A DNA stretch of 64,000 nt, taken from an uncultured Myxococcales bacterium. Lineage in GTDB: Bacteria; Myxococcota_A; UBA9042. The DNA is taken from assembly GCA_903929795.1 (NCBI GenBank), contig CAIYWC010000113.1, positions 32,719 through 96,718 of the forward strand. The letters run 5' to 3'. The first letter of the stretch is position 1; the number at the start of each line of letters is the position of its first letter. The notes under the pieces were generated by a model, which was given only the letters and a program-made list of their open reading frames with translations, was not told where the DNA came from and did no database searches. Position numbers and translations under genes: made by a program. Of this stretch, positions 8,226 to 17,716 are shown piece by piece.

Positions 8226-10097
8226 TCAAGCGTCCATGATGGCGCGCAGCTCCGCGGTGCCGTGCAGATCGGCGTAGCCCTGGCGCAAGCCATAACAGCG
8301 GGCATTGTAAGCACATTTCCGGCACTCGTCCGACTTGACAAACTCGCCCTCGCCCATGCCCTCCGGAATCGCCGTGAGCTGCAGCTGGCTGCGGTCAAAC
8401 GGCTCGGGAATCAGGCACAGCGGCAGGCCGCACATCGACTCGAAGCCCACGACGCGCACGTCCAGCGACTCCGCCAGCCGCAGCCCTTCACCCAACGCCG
8501 GCAGCATGTCGGAATACTTGGGAATCAAACGCTTTTCCTTGGGCACAAGGTCGGTCGACGGCGCGACAAAGGAGTAGTTCGCCAGCGCCCGGGGCCAACG
8601 CGCGGCGACCAGCCGGATGAAGTCCGGAAATTCGTGGAGATTCGTCTCGCAAAGCACGAAATTCAGCACGATTTCAATCGTTTCCGCATACAGATTGTCC
8701 AGACCGGCCGCTGTACGCACAAACGTGCCCGGCGTGTCCGTCACGGCATCGCACACCGCCGCCGTCGCGCCGTGCAGCGAGACGAACGCCTGCTGCACGC
8801 CCGCCGCGACAACTGCGTGACACAGCTCAGGATTATCCAGACGCACCGCGTTGGTCTGCAGACATACCGGCTCCGCCGAAACGGCGGCGGCAAGGCGAAT
8901 CCAGTCCAGCAACCGCGCATTCAGCGTCGGCTCGCCACCGGACAGCACGATTCGGGCCCCTTGCGCACCCGCCTCGCGAATCGCCGCCTCGATCGCCGCG
9001 TCCGTTGCCGGCGGCAGATGCGTCGAGACAAAACAGAATGCGCACGCCTGGTTGCAGTGAAAATTGACGCGGATGATGGCGTCAAAGAAGGGCGTGCCAT
9101 CCACCCGGGCCGACAAGCTCTGCGTCACCAGCTCGTGGGCGATCTGCTCCGGCAGCGGCCGCAGCATGTTCAGACGCCGCCGGGCTTTTTCGTCGGTGAT
9201 CGGCTGAAGTTCCGGCGCGGAAAAGTGCTGCAAGTAGGCATCCGCCAAGCCCGAACAGCGATCCGCGACAATGCAAGTCGCACACGCCGCGACGTGGCTG
9301 TGACGCTCCTGGCGCCGGCTGCCCGGCGAGAGCTTGTACAGGTGCGGCAGCCCGCGGCGCGGCGGAAAAATGCAGGGAGGCGGCCCCGAATCGGCCGCCA
9401 AGCGCAGCGGAATCGCCTCGAGCCGACAGGCCGCATCCAGCGCCTTGAGCACCTCAGCCGCCGTCTGATAATCCAGTAATTCCAAAAAATTTGGCGCATC
9501 GGTCGGCACATTCGCCTCGATCGCCACCGGCCGGCCCAGATCGCCAACCGCCGCCATCAGCGCCGCCGGCATCGCCACCACGAGCGCGTGGGTCGCCCGC
9601 GTCAGCGACGCCAGGAGTTCCACGGCGATGCCCGCCGCCAGCAGCGCGCGGATCCCGGCGATCGTGCGGGCAAAACCGCCGTCGTCCTGGGTGATCGCGT
9701 CCACGCGCGCGTCCGGCCCGACCAGATTCACCCGCGCCGAGGTCAGCCCCGCGTGCGCCAGCGCCTGCGCGCGCGCGTCGTCGATCAGCGTGGCGTTGGT
9801 CTCGAGCGACACGCGCAATGCGCCAGATTGCCGTGCAAATGCAATAAGTTCCAAGAGGTCGCGCCGCAGCGTCGGCTCGCCGCCCGTCAGGCGAATTTCT
9901 TCACAGCCGTCGCCCAGCGCTCGCCCGATCGCCGCCCGCAGCGCAGTCGGCGCGATCGCCGCCAGGTCATCGCTCTCCGCACGGCGATTGCAGTACACGC
10001 AGTTCTGATTGCAGCGCAAATTCGTGGCAATTGTCTGCAAACGCGGCCCGCGATGCGGGCGCGACGGCGCGTTGGACAAAGAGGTCGGCGGTGGCAT
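8226..10097 (-). CDS. Tandem radical SAM protein (two complete radical SAM modules)
   Basis: The 623-residue protein holds two radical SAM units in one chain. Module 1 has CNQNCVYC (Cys29, 33, 36) and RLTGGEPTL, and ends with a Cys cluster C-x2-C-x5-C followed by G (CATCIVADRCSG). Module 2 has CNQACAFC (Cys348, 352, 355) and VLSGGEPTL, and ends with the same spacing (CRKCAYNARCYG). Both CxxxCxxC clusters are intact, so both sites could bind a SAM-cleaving 4Fe-4S cluster, and both Cys tails could hold an auxiliary cluster as in SPASM/twitch proteins. I do not know the substrate. The ATG at 10095-10097 has no strong ribosome site, and a TTG at 10314-10316 with about 73 extra low-complexity residues is the alternative. 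Neighbours are an unknown 282-residue protein upstream and an ICMT-like gene downstream. Confidence 0.8.
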   Translation of the reverse strand: MPPPTSLSNAPSRPHRGPRLQTIATNLRCNQNCVYCNRRAESDDLAAIAPTALRAAIGRALGDGCEEIRLTGGEPTLRRDLLELIAFARQSGALRVSLETNATLIDDARAQALAHAGLTSARVNLVGPDARVDAITQDDGGFARTIAGIRALLAAGIAVELLASLTRATHALVVAMPAALMAAVGDLGRPVAIEANVPTDAPNFLELLDYQTAAEVLKALDAACRLEAIPLRLAADSGPPPCIFPPRRGLPHLYKLSPGSRRQERHSHVAACATCIVADRCSGLADAYLQHFSAPELQPITDEKARRRLNMLRPLPEQIAHELVTQSLSARVDGTPFFDAIIRVNFHCNQACAFCFVSTHLPPATDAAIEAAIREAGAQGARIVLSGGEPTLNARLLDWIRLAAAVSAEPVCLQTNAVRLDNPELCHAVVAAGVQQAFVSLHGATAAVCDAVTDTPGTFVRTAAGLDNLYAETIEIVLNFVLCETNLHEFPDFIRLVAARWPRALANYSFVAPSTDLVPKEKRLIPKYSDMLPALGEGLRLAESLDVRVVGFESMCGLPLCLIPEPFDRSQLQLTAIPEGMGEGEFVKSDECRKCAYNARCYGLRQGYADLHGTAELRAIMDA

Positions 10098-10320
10098 CGG
10101 GACGTCGCGTGGCTGCGAAGGGTTCGCCTGCCGATGATGCCTACGCCCGGCGGACGCGTCCAGCGGCGGCCGCGCGATCGCGTGCGGCAGCGGCTGCGGG
10201 CAAGCCGCTTGTTGGGTCCGAACGGGCAAGAACTGCGCAAAATGAATCCACAGGACCTGACCCGTTTGCCAAGGCGCAGCCGCGGTCTGGTGAGTCGGCG
10301 AAAACACGTCTTCCAAACGC

Positions 10321-11169
10321 TCAGGACATCAGGTGACCGGGCACGGAGATGACGTCGCCGCCCACCACCGGCCCGACGGGCACAAACGGCGGCGCGAACG
10401 TCGGAATCGGCCCTTTGCCCATGACCAGCGAAATCTGCTGCTGCGGCAGCCACATCAGAAACACCGCGGCCAAGCCCTGCGCGATCGCATCGAACAGCTC
10501 CTTGTGGTGCAGCGCGTCGGAATCGCCCAGCGCGTCAATCATCTCCTGCTTCAGGCGCGGTGCGGTCATCTCCGCCTGCATCGCCGACGGACAGGTGATC
10601 AGCGGCACCGGCACGTTTGGCATCGGCGGCGCCGTCGGCCCCGGAAACGCCGCGAACGCCGGATACCATGGCAGCCCGGGCACGGCGACGTTGTCCTGCC
10701 AATTCTTCCAGCATTTCGCCACCGCCGTCGCTACCGCCTTGGAATACTTGAGCTCTTGCGGCGTCGCCTTGGGCGCGCTCATCAGGATCAGCGGCTTGAT
10801 GTCCGGCCCCGACAGACAGCCGGGCGCGCCGATTGCGCTGACGGCCATGACCTGAATGCTGCCGAATTTTGCCTGCAATTTCCATAGATTGTGTGCGTTG
10901 CAGATCGCGTCGCACACGCCGTCGATGAACGCCTCGAACTTGCCGCCGATCGCGCTGACCTGGTCCACGTGGTACTTGTTGGTCGATGCGGCGACGAACA
11001 GCTTGGACGGATCCGGCGCGACGGAGCGCTCCGCCGGCTGGAACGCGTCCACGTACTGCTTGCCGGCGTCGCCCTGCGGCTGTTGCCAATCGACGGAAAG
11101 CTTGATCGCGTGCGCCTTGAACGCCGCCTTGCTGAGCTGTTTGAGCAACGCGGGCTGCATGCCGGGCAT
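10321..11169 (-). CDS. Conserved-looking protein of unknown function
   Basis: The 282-residue protein has no signal peptide or membrane helix. It contains a helical N-terminal half with aromatic-rich segments (WKLQAKFGSI, CWKNWQDNV) and a Pro-rich middle reading PGLPWYPAFAAFPGP and APPMPNVPVPLI. It ends with a Pro/Gly/Val tail. I have the impression that Pro-rich proteins of this kind occur near contractile-injection or tail-like loci, but nothing of that sort is in this window, so no function is assigned. The ATG at 11167-11169 has GGAGG seven bases upstream; a GTG at 11188-11190 is less likely. It is the first gene of the minus-strand run leading into the tandem radical SAM gene, 223 bp downstream. 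Confidence 0.6.
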   Translation of the reverse strand: MPGMQPALLKQLSKAAFKAHAIKLSVDWQQPQGDAGKQYVDAFQPAERSVAPDPSKLFVAASTNKYHVDQVSAIGGKFEAFIDGVCDAICNAHNLWKLQAKFGSIQVMAVSAIGAPGCLSGPDIKPLILMSAPKATPQELKYSKAVATAVAKCWKNWQDNVAVPGLPWYPAFAAFPGPTAPPMPNVPVPLITCPSAMQAEMTAPRLKQEMIDALGDSDALHHKELFDAIAQGLAAVFLMWLPQQQISLVMGKGPIPTFAPPFVPVGPVVGGDVISVPGHLMS

Positions 11170-11334
11170 CGGTCGGACCTCCGGCTGCACAAGCTAGCGT
11201 GGCGGCGGCTGAGTCACAAGCCGCGCGGGCGGACGTGGGGCGAAAAGTCCCCGCTTGCGCCGGAGAAATGACGTGGTAGCGTCGCGCAGTTGCTGCCGGG
11301 TTGGACCGGGCGAACGCGGGACGGGAGGTCGAAG

Positions 11335-11835
11335 ATGGGCAAGTGGCTCGCGCTGCTGGTCGTTGCGGGATGCCAGCGGGAACTGCCTGCGCCGGTCGCC
11401 CAGCCGCCCAAGGTTGTCGCGCCGACGCCGGACGCGACGCCGCGGCCGCAGCACATCGATCTGGTGGCCGCGCCGGCGGACGGGCCCGTGGCGCCCTACA
11501 TCCAGGCGCAGGTGGTGCGCGCGAAGGCGGAAGGTCGGAGGCTGCTTGTGTACGTCGGCGCGACCTGGTGCGAACCGTGCCGGCGTTTCCACGACGCCGC
11601 GCAGGCCGGTCAGCTCGACGATGCGTTTGGCGACCTGCGGCTTGTCGAGTTCGATCTGGACCGCGATCGAGATCGCTTGGCCGCTGACGGCTATCACTCT
11701 GATTTAATTCCACTTTTGGCGATCCCTGGCCCTGATGGCAAGGGCAATGGCCGCGGTATGCAAGGGTCGGTGAAAGGCGACGGCGCTGTCGCGCAGATGC
11801 GGCCCCGGCTGCAGGAATTGCTGGCGGCGCCCTGA
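11335..11835 (+). CDS. Thioredoxin-fold lipoprotein
   Basis: The 166-residue product has a short lipoprotein signal with lipobox VVAGC (Cys13) and a Pro/Ala linker. A thioredoxin domain follows, with active site WCEPC in the strand-helix context LLVYVGATWCEPCRRFH. The cis-Pro region may be DLIPLLAIPGPDG. It is likely a periplasm-facing thiol reductase or TlpA-like protein. GGAGG lies seven bases before ATG 11335. It precedes the SDR gene by 15 bp on the same strand, suggesting co-transcription, although a functional link is not obvious. Confidence 0.8.
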   Translation: MGKWLALLVVAGCQRELPAPVAQPPKVVAPTPDATPRPQHIDLVAAPADGPVAPYIQAQVVRAKAEGRRLLVYVGATWCEPCRRFHDAAQAGQLDDAFGDLRLVEFDLDRDRDRLAADGYHSDLIPLLAIPGPDGKGNGRGMQGSVKGDGAVAQMRPRLQELLAAP

Positions 11836-11850
11836 CAGGAGGAGAAGAAC

Positions 11851-12690
11851 ATGACGGATTTGACAGGGAAAATTGCGCTGGTGACCGGCGCGAGTTCAGG
11901 CATCGGCAAAGAGACGGCGATCGCGCTGGCGCGGATGGGCGCGACGGTGGTATGCCTATCGCGTGATCCGGAGCGCGCGGCGGCGGAAATTCGAGCGCGT
12001 TCAGGCAGTTCCAAGATCGAGACGCTGGCGGCGGACCTGGGCACCATCGCCGGCGGCAAGCAAGCGGCGGCGGATTTCTTGGCCCGGCACGACCGGCTGC
12101 ACATCCTGGTCAACAACGCGGGCGCGGCGTATGGCCAGCGCGAGCTGAACGCCGACGGACTGGAAAAGACCATTGCACTCAACCACATGGGCTACTTCGT
12201 GCTGACGAACGCGCTTCTGGACACGCTCGAGGCGTCAGCGCCGGCGCGGATCGTCAGCGTCGCGTCGCGGGCGCACAAGGGCGCGCGGCTGGACGTGGAC
12301 GATCTGGCCATGCGCAACGGCTGGGGCCAGCGACGGGTTTACGGCATTTCCAAACTCTGCAACATCCTGTTTACCAAGGAGTTGACCCGTCGACTTGCCG
12401 GCACTGGCGTCACGGCGACCTGCCTGCATCCCGGCGTCGTCGCCACCAACATCTGGGGCGCGAGCGGCAGCCTCGGCGGCAAGCTGGTCGGCCTTTTGGG
12501 CAAGCCGTTCATGGTCACGCCGGCGCAGGGCGCGGACACGATCATCTGGCTGGCGGCAAGCCCGGACGTGGCCGGTGAGAGCGGCGGCTATTACATCCGC
12601 CGCCAGCTGGCCCCGACCAGCGCAGCCGCCTCGGACAGCGCGTTGGCCGGACGCCTGTGGGCCACCAGCGCGGCGCTCGTCAAACGCTGA
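11851..12690 (+). CDS. Classical short-chain dehydrogenase (retinol dehydrogenase-like)
   Basis: The 279-residue protein has the full SDR set: TGASSGIG cofactor loop near residue 13, NNAG near 90, a catalytic Ser in IVSVASRAHKG, and YGISK (Tyr164, Lys168). Its overall layout, with PG-V-T-N-I after the active site, resembles retinol dehydrogenase and DHRS-type SDRs. Because human alkyl-DHAP reductase belongs to the same broad group, and the alkyl-DHAP synthase gene follows 319 bp downstream on the same strand, a role as acyl/alkyl-DHAP reductase is a reasonable hypothesis. SDR specificity cannot be read from motifs alone. Confidence 0.8.
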   Translation: MTDLTGKIALVTGASSGIGKETAIALARMGATVVCLSRDPERAAAEIRARSGSSKIETLAADLGTIAGGKQAAADFLARHDRLHILVNNAGAAYGQRELNADGLEKTIALNHMGYFVLTNALLDTLEASAPARIVSVASRAHKGARLDVDDLAMRNGWGQRRVYGISKLCNILFTKELTRRLAGTGVTATCLHPGVVATNIWGASGSLGGKLVGLLGKPFMVTPAQGADTIIWLAASPDVAGESGGYYIRRQLAPTSAAASDSALAGRLWATSAALVKR

Positions 12691-13009
12691 GGCGGCGGCT
12701 TTCGCCCGGCATGCGGCCGGTCGTGGAAACGCAACAGTGACAGACTCCCCAGCACACGCTTGCGATCGCGACCAAACCGTGACAATAATCCGCTCCGGAA
12801 GGCGGCCCATCGCGCGCTTGTCGGACCGAAGAAGTCTGAGTTAGACTGGGCGCGGAAAAGGCGGCACCAGTTGCGCAGGACGTGCGGCGTCACCCGCGAG
12901 CGGCCGAACCTGACCGCAGACGTTTGGGCGCGATGTGGCGCCTGTCCGGCGCTGGCCGGATGAGGCGACGCAGACGCGACGCCGGCTGGACGGTCTGGAG
13001 GGAGGGTAC
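12691..13009 (+). other. 319-bp non-coding stretch ahead of the ether-lipid operon
   Basis: No convincing gene lies here. The open frame of the next gene extends back to 12935, but the segment before 13010 has low-complexity Arg-rich translation and no ribosome site. The stretch probably carries the promoter of the alkyl-DHAP synthase operon; I could not pick a clear -35/-10 pair. A GGAGG run at 13001-13006 serves as the ribosome site. Confidence 0.5.
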
Positions 13010-15010
13010 ATGGCGGTCGAACGGGTGCTTGAAACAGTTGGAAAAACCGGGCTTTTCGCGCTGGCGCACACCCGCAAGTGGGTCGACGCGCTGCGCCCAC
13101 AAGCGAGCACCCCGCCGCGCGCAGGCCAGACGCGCTTTGTGCCCGAGCCGCTGGCGATAGCCGCTGACGAGACCGAGAGCCCGGACATGTGGGGCTTTGC
13201 CGACACCGCTTTTGAAGCCAAGCCGAACGGCGACGTGTACTTGACGGGCACGCGCTACGAGCTGTCCAATCAGCGCCTGCCGTCGCTGCTGCCGTGGGTG
13301 CAGGGCGTGATGGGCGTGACGATCGACCCGCTGGACATCCGGACGTGGCCGGCGCCGACGGCCTTTCCGGAGCCGCACGAGAATCCGGGTTTGCTTCGTG
13401 AAATCAAGGTTTTTCTCAAGCCGGAGCAGTGGACGCAGGACGGCGCGGAGCGCTTGCGCCACGGCCACGGCCAGACACAAGAGGAGATGTACGCGATCAA
13501 GTTTGCCAAGCTCGGGCGGATCCCGGATCTGGTGGTTTGGCCCGCGGAAGAACAGCAGGTGCTGCAGCTGGTTGCGGCTGCGAAGGCGCACGACGCCGTG
13601 CTGATTCCGTATGGCGGCGGGACAAATGTGACCGATGCGCTGCGCTGCCCTGACGGCGAACAGCGGACCATTGTTTCGGTCGACATGCGCAAAATGAATC
13701 GGATTTTGTGGATTGACCCGGTCAACCGCATGGCGTTCATTGAGGCCGGCGCGGTCGGTCGCCACATCATCGCCAACCTCGCGCGCTATGGCTGGACCAT
13801 GGGCCACGAGCCCGACAGCGTGGAATTCAGCACGATGGGCGGCTGGGTCGCGACCCACGCGTCGGGCATGAAGAAAAACCAGTACGGCAATATTGAAGAC
13901 ATCGTGCTGGACGTGCATGTCATTACCGCGCAAGGGAAATTGGAGCGTTCGTCGGTCGGCCCGCGTGAATCCGTGGGGATTGATCCGCGTCTTTGGTTGT
14001 TTGGCTCGGAAGGCACGCTGGGGATTATTACTGGCGCCGTCGTCAAGCTGTTTCCGCTGCCGGAAGTGCAGAATTACGGCTCCATCTTGTTTCCGACGTT
14101 TGAGCAAGGCGTGGCATTCATGTATGAATTGGCGCACGCCGGCAATTGGCCCGCGTCCGTGCGACTGATGGACAACCTGCAGTTTCAGTTCGGCCAAGCG
14201 TTGAAGCCCGCGTCCGAGGGCTGGCACGTGCAGAAGTCAAAGCTTGAGAAGCTTTTTGTCACGCAAATCAAAGGCTTTGACCCGAACCAGATGGTCGCGT
14301 GCACGCTTGTGTTTGAAGGGGCCAAGGCGGACGTCGCGGTTCAGGAGGCGCGCGTGTACGCGATCGCGGCCAAGCACGCGGGCATGAAGGCGGGCGCGGA
14401 GAACGGCTCGCGCGGCTACCAACTGACCTACAGCATCGCCTACATCCGTGATTTCGTGATGAAACATTGGGTGCTGGCCGAGAGCTTCGAGACGAGCGTG
14501 CCTTGGTCGCAAGTGACCGCACTGTGCGACGGCGTGAAAAAGCGCGTTTGGGAGGAACATGCCAAGCGCAAGCTGCCCGGGACCCCTTTCATCACGTGTC
14601 GCGTGACGCAGATTTACGAGACCGGCGTCTGCGTGTATTTCTATTTCGCCTTTCACTACAAGGGCGTCGAGAATCCGACCGCGGTGTACCACGAGCTGGA
14701 AAATATCGCCCGGGACGAGATCCTTGCGCAGGGCGGATCGCTTTCACACCACCATGGCGTCGGCAAGCTGCGCCAGGAATATCTGCCGAAAATCATGAGC
14801 GACGCGGGCCTGAATTGGCGGATTCAAGCCAAGAAAGCGCTCGATCCGTCGGATATTTTCGGCTGTCACAATCAAGTGACCGCGCGGGCGACCGCAACCG
14901 AAGCAGCTGTTTTTCCTGAACATTCAAGCTCGGAAACTGCGGCACCGGCCAAGCGCTCGCGCGACCGAATCAAGACGTCTCGCATCGCCAAGACCGGAGG
15001 TGCCGCATGA
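13010..15010 (+). CDS. Alkyldihydroxyacetonephosphate synthase (FAD-dependent)
   Basis: The 666-residue protein matches eukaryotic AGPS in length and motif order: HGQTQEEMYAIK, the FAD loop PYGGGT (200-205), NRILWIDPVNRMAFIEAG, GHEPDSVEFSTMGGWV, SGMKKNQYGNIEDIV, GSEGTLGIITGA, SVRLMDNLQFQFGQALKP, and the triple His SHHHGVG (His580-582), the known catalytic His cluster. The end DPSDIFG is also shared. The enzyme exchanges the acyl group of acyl-DHAP for a fatty alcohol, forming the ether bond of alkyl lipids and plasmalogens. ATG 13010 is chosen by the upstream GGAGGG. The stop overlaps the next start (ATGA), so it is translationally coupled to the reductase-acyltransferase fusion that would supply both substrates. 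It has no peroxisomal targeting presequence. Confidence 0.93.
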   Translation: MAVERVLETVGKTGLFALAHTRKWVDALRPQASTPPRAGQTRFVPEPLAIAADETESPDMWGFADTAFEAKPNGDVYLTGTRYELSNQRLPSLLPWVQGVMGVTIDPLDIRTWPAPTAFPEPHENPGLLREIKVFLKPEQWTQDGAERLRHGHGQTQEEMYAIKFAKLGRIPDLVVWPAEEQQVLQLVAAAKAHDAVLIPYGGGTNVTDALRCPDGEQRTIVSVDMRKMNRILWIDPVNRMAFIEAGAVGRHIIANLARYGWTMGHEPDSVEFSTMGGWVATHASGMKKNQYGNIEDIVLDVHVITAQGKLERSSVGPRESVGIDPRLWLFGSEGTLGIITGAVVKLFPLPEVQNYGSILFPTFEQGVAFMYELAHAGNWPASVRLMDNLQFQFGQALKPASEGWHVQKSKLEKLFVTQIKGFDPNQMVACTLVFEGAKADVAVQEARVYAIAAKHAGMKAGAENGSRGYQLTYSIAYIRDFVMKHWVLAESFETSVPWSQVTALCDGVKKRVWEEHAKRKLPGTPFITCRVTQIYETGVCVYFYFAFHYKGVENPTAVYHELENIARDEILAQGGSLSHHHGVGKLRQEYLPKIMSDAGLNWRIQAKKALDPSDIFGCHNQVTARATATEAAVFPEHSSSETAAPAKRSRDRIKTSRIAKTGGAA

Positions 15011-17715
15011 GTGGCCTGAAAATTGCATCGCTGCACGGCGCGCACGTGCTTTTGACCGGCGCGACGGGTTTTGTCGGCAAAGTGGTGCTGGCCGAACTCG
15101 TCCGGCGGCGCGAAGAGCTGGGCTTGGCGCAGGTCCACGTGCTGGTGCGAGGCAAGAAAGACCGCACGGCCGAGCAGCGGTTCGTGACGGAAGTTGTTGA
15201 ATCTCCATGCTTTCAGCTGCTTGGCGATGAGTGGCCGAACTCTTGCCAGGTCGTGCACGGCGAGCTGACGCGCGAACATTGCGACCTGGGCCGCAACGAC
15301 CTGAAGCTGCTGACGACCCGCGTCACGCACATCATCCACTGCGCGGCGTCGGTGGATTTTGACCTGCCGGTCGCGGAAGCGGCGAGCTGCAACATCACGG
15401 CGGCGCTGAACGTGCTGGCGCTGGCGCAGCGCTGCGTGCGCCTCAAGCACATGGTGAGCGTTTCGACCGCGTATGTGACGCCGTGGCAGGCGGACCAGGG
15501 CCCGGTCCTGGAGCAGCTGGTGCCGCTGCCGATCTCGCCCAACGAGACCTATCAGGCGATTCTGGACGGCACGGCGGACGAGCGCGAGCTGCTGCGGGTG
15601 ACTGGCCATCCGAACACATACACGCTGACGAAATGCTTGGCGGAGCACCTGCTGAGCGAGCGCCGCGGCCACGTGCCGATTTCCATTGTGCGGCCTTCTG
15701 TGGTGTCGGCGTGCCTGCAGTACCCGTTTGCGGCGTGGATCGACTCGGCGGCGGCTTTTGCCGGTTTCGTCGCGCTGATCGGCGCCGGGCACTTGCGCGT
15801 GCTGGCCGCGGATCCGGACAGCAAGCTGGACGTCGTGCCGTGCGACATCGTCGCCAAGCGGATCATCGACGCCTGTTTTCTGACGGAAGCCGAGCGACCG
15901 ATGCGCATTCGGTACGCCGTGGCCGGGTTGGCGCAAAATCCCACGACCAAACAGTCGGTTTCGGGCATCGTCCGGTATTTCCAGCGCCACTTGGTGGATC
16001 GTCGCCCGGAAGTGTCGTGGATCGGCCCGCCGTCGCGGCGTTTTGCCCTGGAAGAGCTGCGCCACCATCGGGTGCCGCTGCGGGTCGCACGCATCGGCTT
16101 GCGCGCCGTTCAGCAGCATAAAAAGCTGCGGCAGGCGACGCGCGTCGGCGAAAAACTGAAATTCCTCAATCGAGCTTTTCCGTATTTTACCCACAACTCT
16201 TTTGATTTTCATACCACAGAACCGACCGGAGACGCGCACTGGACCGTGGACGCCTACATCGAGCTGATCTGCCGCGGCGTCTACCGCCACTTGATGAAAA
16301 AAGACGCGAGCCAGATGGTCTTTGGCGGCAAGCAGCACAAGGACAACGGCCGCGATTTGCTGTGGGTGATGCGCCAGCCGCAGGGCAATTGGGCGATTCG
16401 CATGTTCGCGCTGACGATCCGCAAGGCGCTGCGCCAGTGCACGACACAAGTCACGTTCGACCGGCCGAGCTTTGAAGCCGCCGTGCGCGCGCTGCCGCCC
16501 AATACGCTGCCGGTGCTGGTGCCGAACCACCGCAGCTATATGGATTTTTTGCTGTGTTCGTACCTGTTTTTTGATCGTCCGGATCTCGGAATCGCGATCC
16601 CGCACATCGCCGCGGCGGAGGAATTCTCGCGTATTCCGATTTTGGGTGAATTGTTCCGACACACCCATGCGTTTTACTTGAAACGCGGCCAGGGCAAGGC
16701 GGACGCGGCGCTGACCAAGCAGGTGCACGATCTGGTGGAACGCCGCGAGACGCTGCAGTTTTTCATCGAGGGCCAGCGCAGTCGCAGCCGGCAATTCCTC
16801 GCGCCGCGCACCGGGCTGCTGCGCTGCCTGCAGTCGACGGGCGAGCGGTTCACCATGCTGCCGATCGCGATCACGTACGACCGCGTGCCGGAGGAGGCGT
16901 CGCTCATTCGCGAGCTGACGGGCTACCAGAAGCCGGAGATGCAGTTGGCCGCGCTGCTGCGGTGGACCGCGCGGATGGTGGACGGTCAGGTCAGCCTGGG
17001 GCGGATTCACATCGCGTGCGGGGAGCCGGTTCCGATGGAGCTGGAGAGCGACGTGCGCGAGGTGAGCCGGTCGATCATGGCCGAGCTGCAAGGCGCGACC
17101 GCGACGACGACGCACCACCTGCGGGCGTTTCTGGCGCAAAATCAGCTGGATGGCGTGGACCAAGCCTGGCTGCGCGGCGCGATCGAGGCGCGCGGCGGCG
17201 TGGTGCTGGACAGCGCGCTGGCGGCCGAGGAAACGCTGGGCGAGGCTGAAGAGCTGTGCATGCGCCACAACTGGCAGCACTGGTTCTACGCGGACGCGGC
17301 GACGACCTGGCCCGACCACCCGGTTGTGCAGCATCATGTCGGGCAAAATGGCTTCGCTGCGGTCGAATCGTCGGCGCTGGAGACGCTGCGCGAGCCGCGG
17401 CTTCAGGCGCTGCTGAATGCGCTGTTTGCGCCGATCGTGCGCGACTACCGCGCGGTGGCGCTCGCGCTGGGCCCGACCGAGTGGCCGCCGCGGCATGGCT
17501 CGCCGCAGACGGTGCTGTATGACGCGCCGCAGTCGTATCTGCCCTATTTGCAAGGTGCTTTTGCTGATTTGACCCAACGCGGTGTGCTGGCCTCGCATCC
17601 GCAGTGGGGGCACACGTGGGGCCACAACGCGCACGCGCTCGGGCCGTACGCGGCGGCGATTGGCGATCTGGCCGCGTCCTCCGCTCTCTGGCCGCAAAGC
17701 GCAACAGGAACCTGA
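15007..17715 (+). CDS. Fatty acyl reductase - DHAP/glycerol-phosphate acyltransferase fusion
   Basis: The 902-residue protein joins two enzymes. Residues 1 to about 350 form a fatty acyl-CoA reductase-type Rossmann domain: LLTGATGFVGKVVLAEL (nucleotide loop 17-24), HIIHCAASVDFD, and Tyr205/Lys209 in YTLTKCLAEHL. Residues from about 430 form a PlsB/DHAPAT-type acyltransferase: VPNHRSYMDFLL (His508, Asp513, motif I) and FFIEGQRSRS (Glu588-Gly589, motif III), with the intervening AAAEEFSRIPILGELFR as motif II. One chain could therefore supply fatty alcohol and acyl-DHAP to the adjacent synthase. Myxobacteria are known to use a multifunctional fused enzyme (ElbD) in ether lipid synthesis; this looks related, but domain-by-domain orthology is unverified. 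The next gene begins one base after the stop. Confidence 0.85.
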   Translation: MSGLKIASLHGAHVLLTGATGFVGKVVLAELVRRREELGLAQVHVLVRGKKDRTAEQRFVTEVVESPCFQLLGDEWPNSCQVVHGELTREHCDLGRNDLKLLTTRVTHIIHCAASVDFDLPVAEAASCNITAALNVLALAQRCVRLKHMVSVSTAYVTPWQADQGPVLEQLVPLPISPNETYQAILDGTADERELLRVTGHPNTYTLTKCLAEHLLSERRGHVPISIVRPSVVSACLQYPFAAWIDSAAAFAGFVALIGAGHLRVLAADPDSKLDVVPCDIVAKRIIDACFLTEAERPMRIRYAVAGLAQNPTTKQSVSGIVRYFQRHLVDRRPEVSWIGPPSRRFALEELRHHRVPLRVARIGLRAVQQHKKLRQATRVGEKLKFLNRAFPYFTHNSFDFHTTEPTGDAHWTVDAYIELICRGVYRHLMKKDASQMVFGGKQHKDNGRDLLWVMRQPQGNWAIRMFALTIRKALRQCTTQVTFDRPSFEAAVRALPPNTLPVLVPNHRSYMDFLLCSYLFFDRPDLGIAIPHIAAAEEFSRIPILGELFRHTHAFYLKRGQGKADAALTKQVHDLVERRETLQFFIEGQRSRSRQFLAPRTGLLRCLQSTGERFTMLPIAITYDRVPEEASLIRELTGYQKPEMQLAALLRWTARMVDGQVSLGRIHIACGEPVPMELESDVREVSRSIMAELQGATATTTHHLRAFLAQNQLDGVDQAWLRGAIEARGGVVLDSALAAEETLGEAEELCMRHNWQHWFYADAATTWPDHPVVQHHVGQNGFAAVESSALETLREPRLQALLNALFAPIVRDYRAVALALGPTEWPPRHGSPQTVLYDAPQSYLPYLQGAFADLTQRGVLASHPQWGHTWGHNAHALGPYAAAIGDLAASSALWPQSATGT

Positions 17716-17716
17716 C

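Noticed and set aside
12935..13009. Earlier start for the alkyl-DHAP synthase
   Set aside because: The extra residues are Arg-rich and have no homolog-like pattern; the ribosome site matches ATG 13010.
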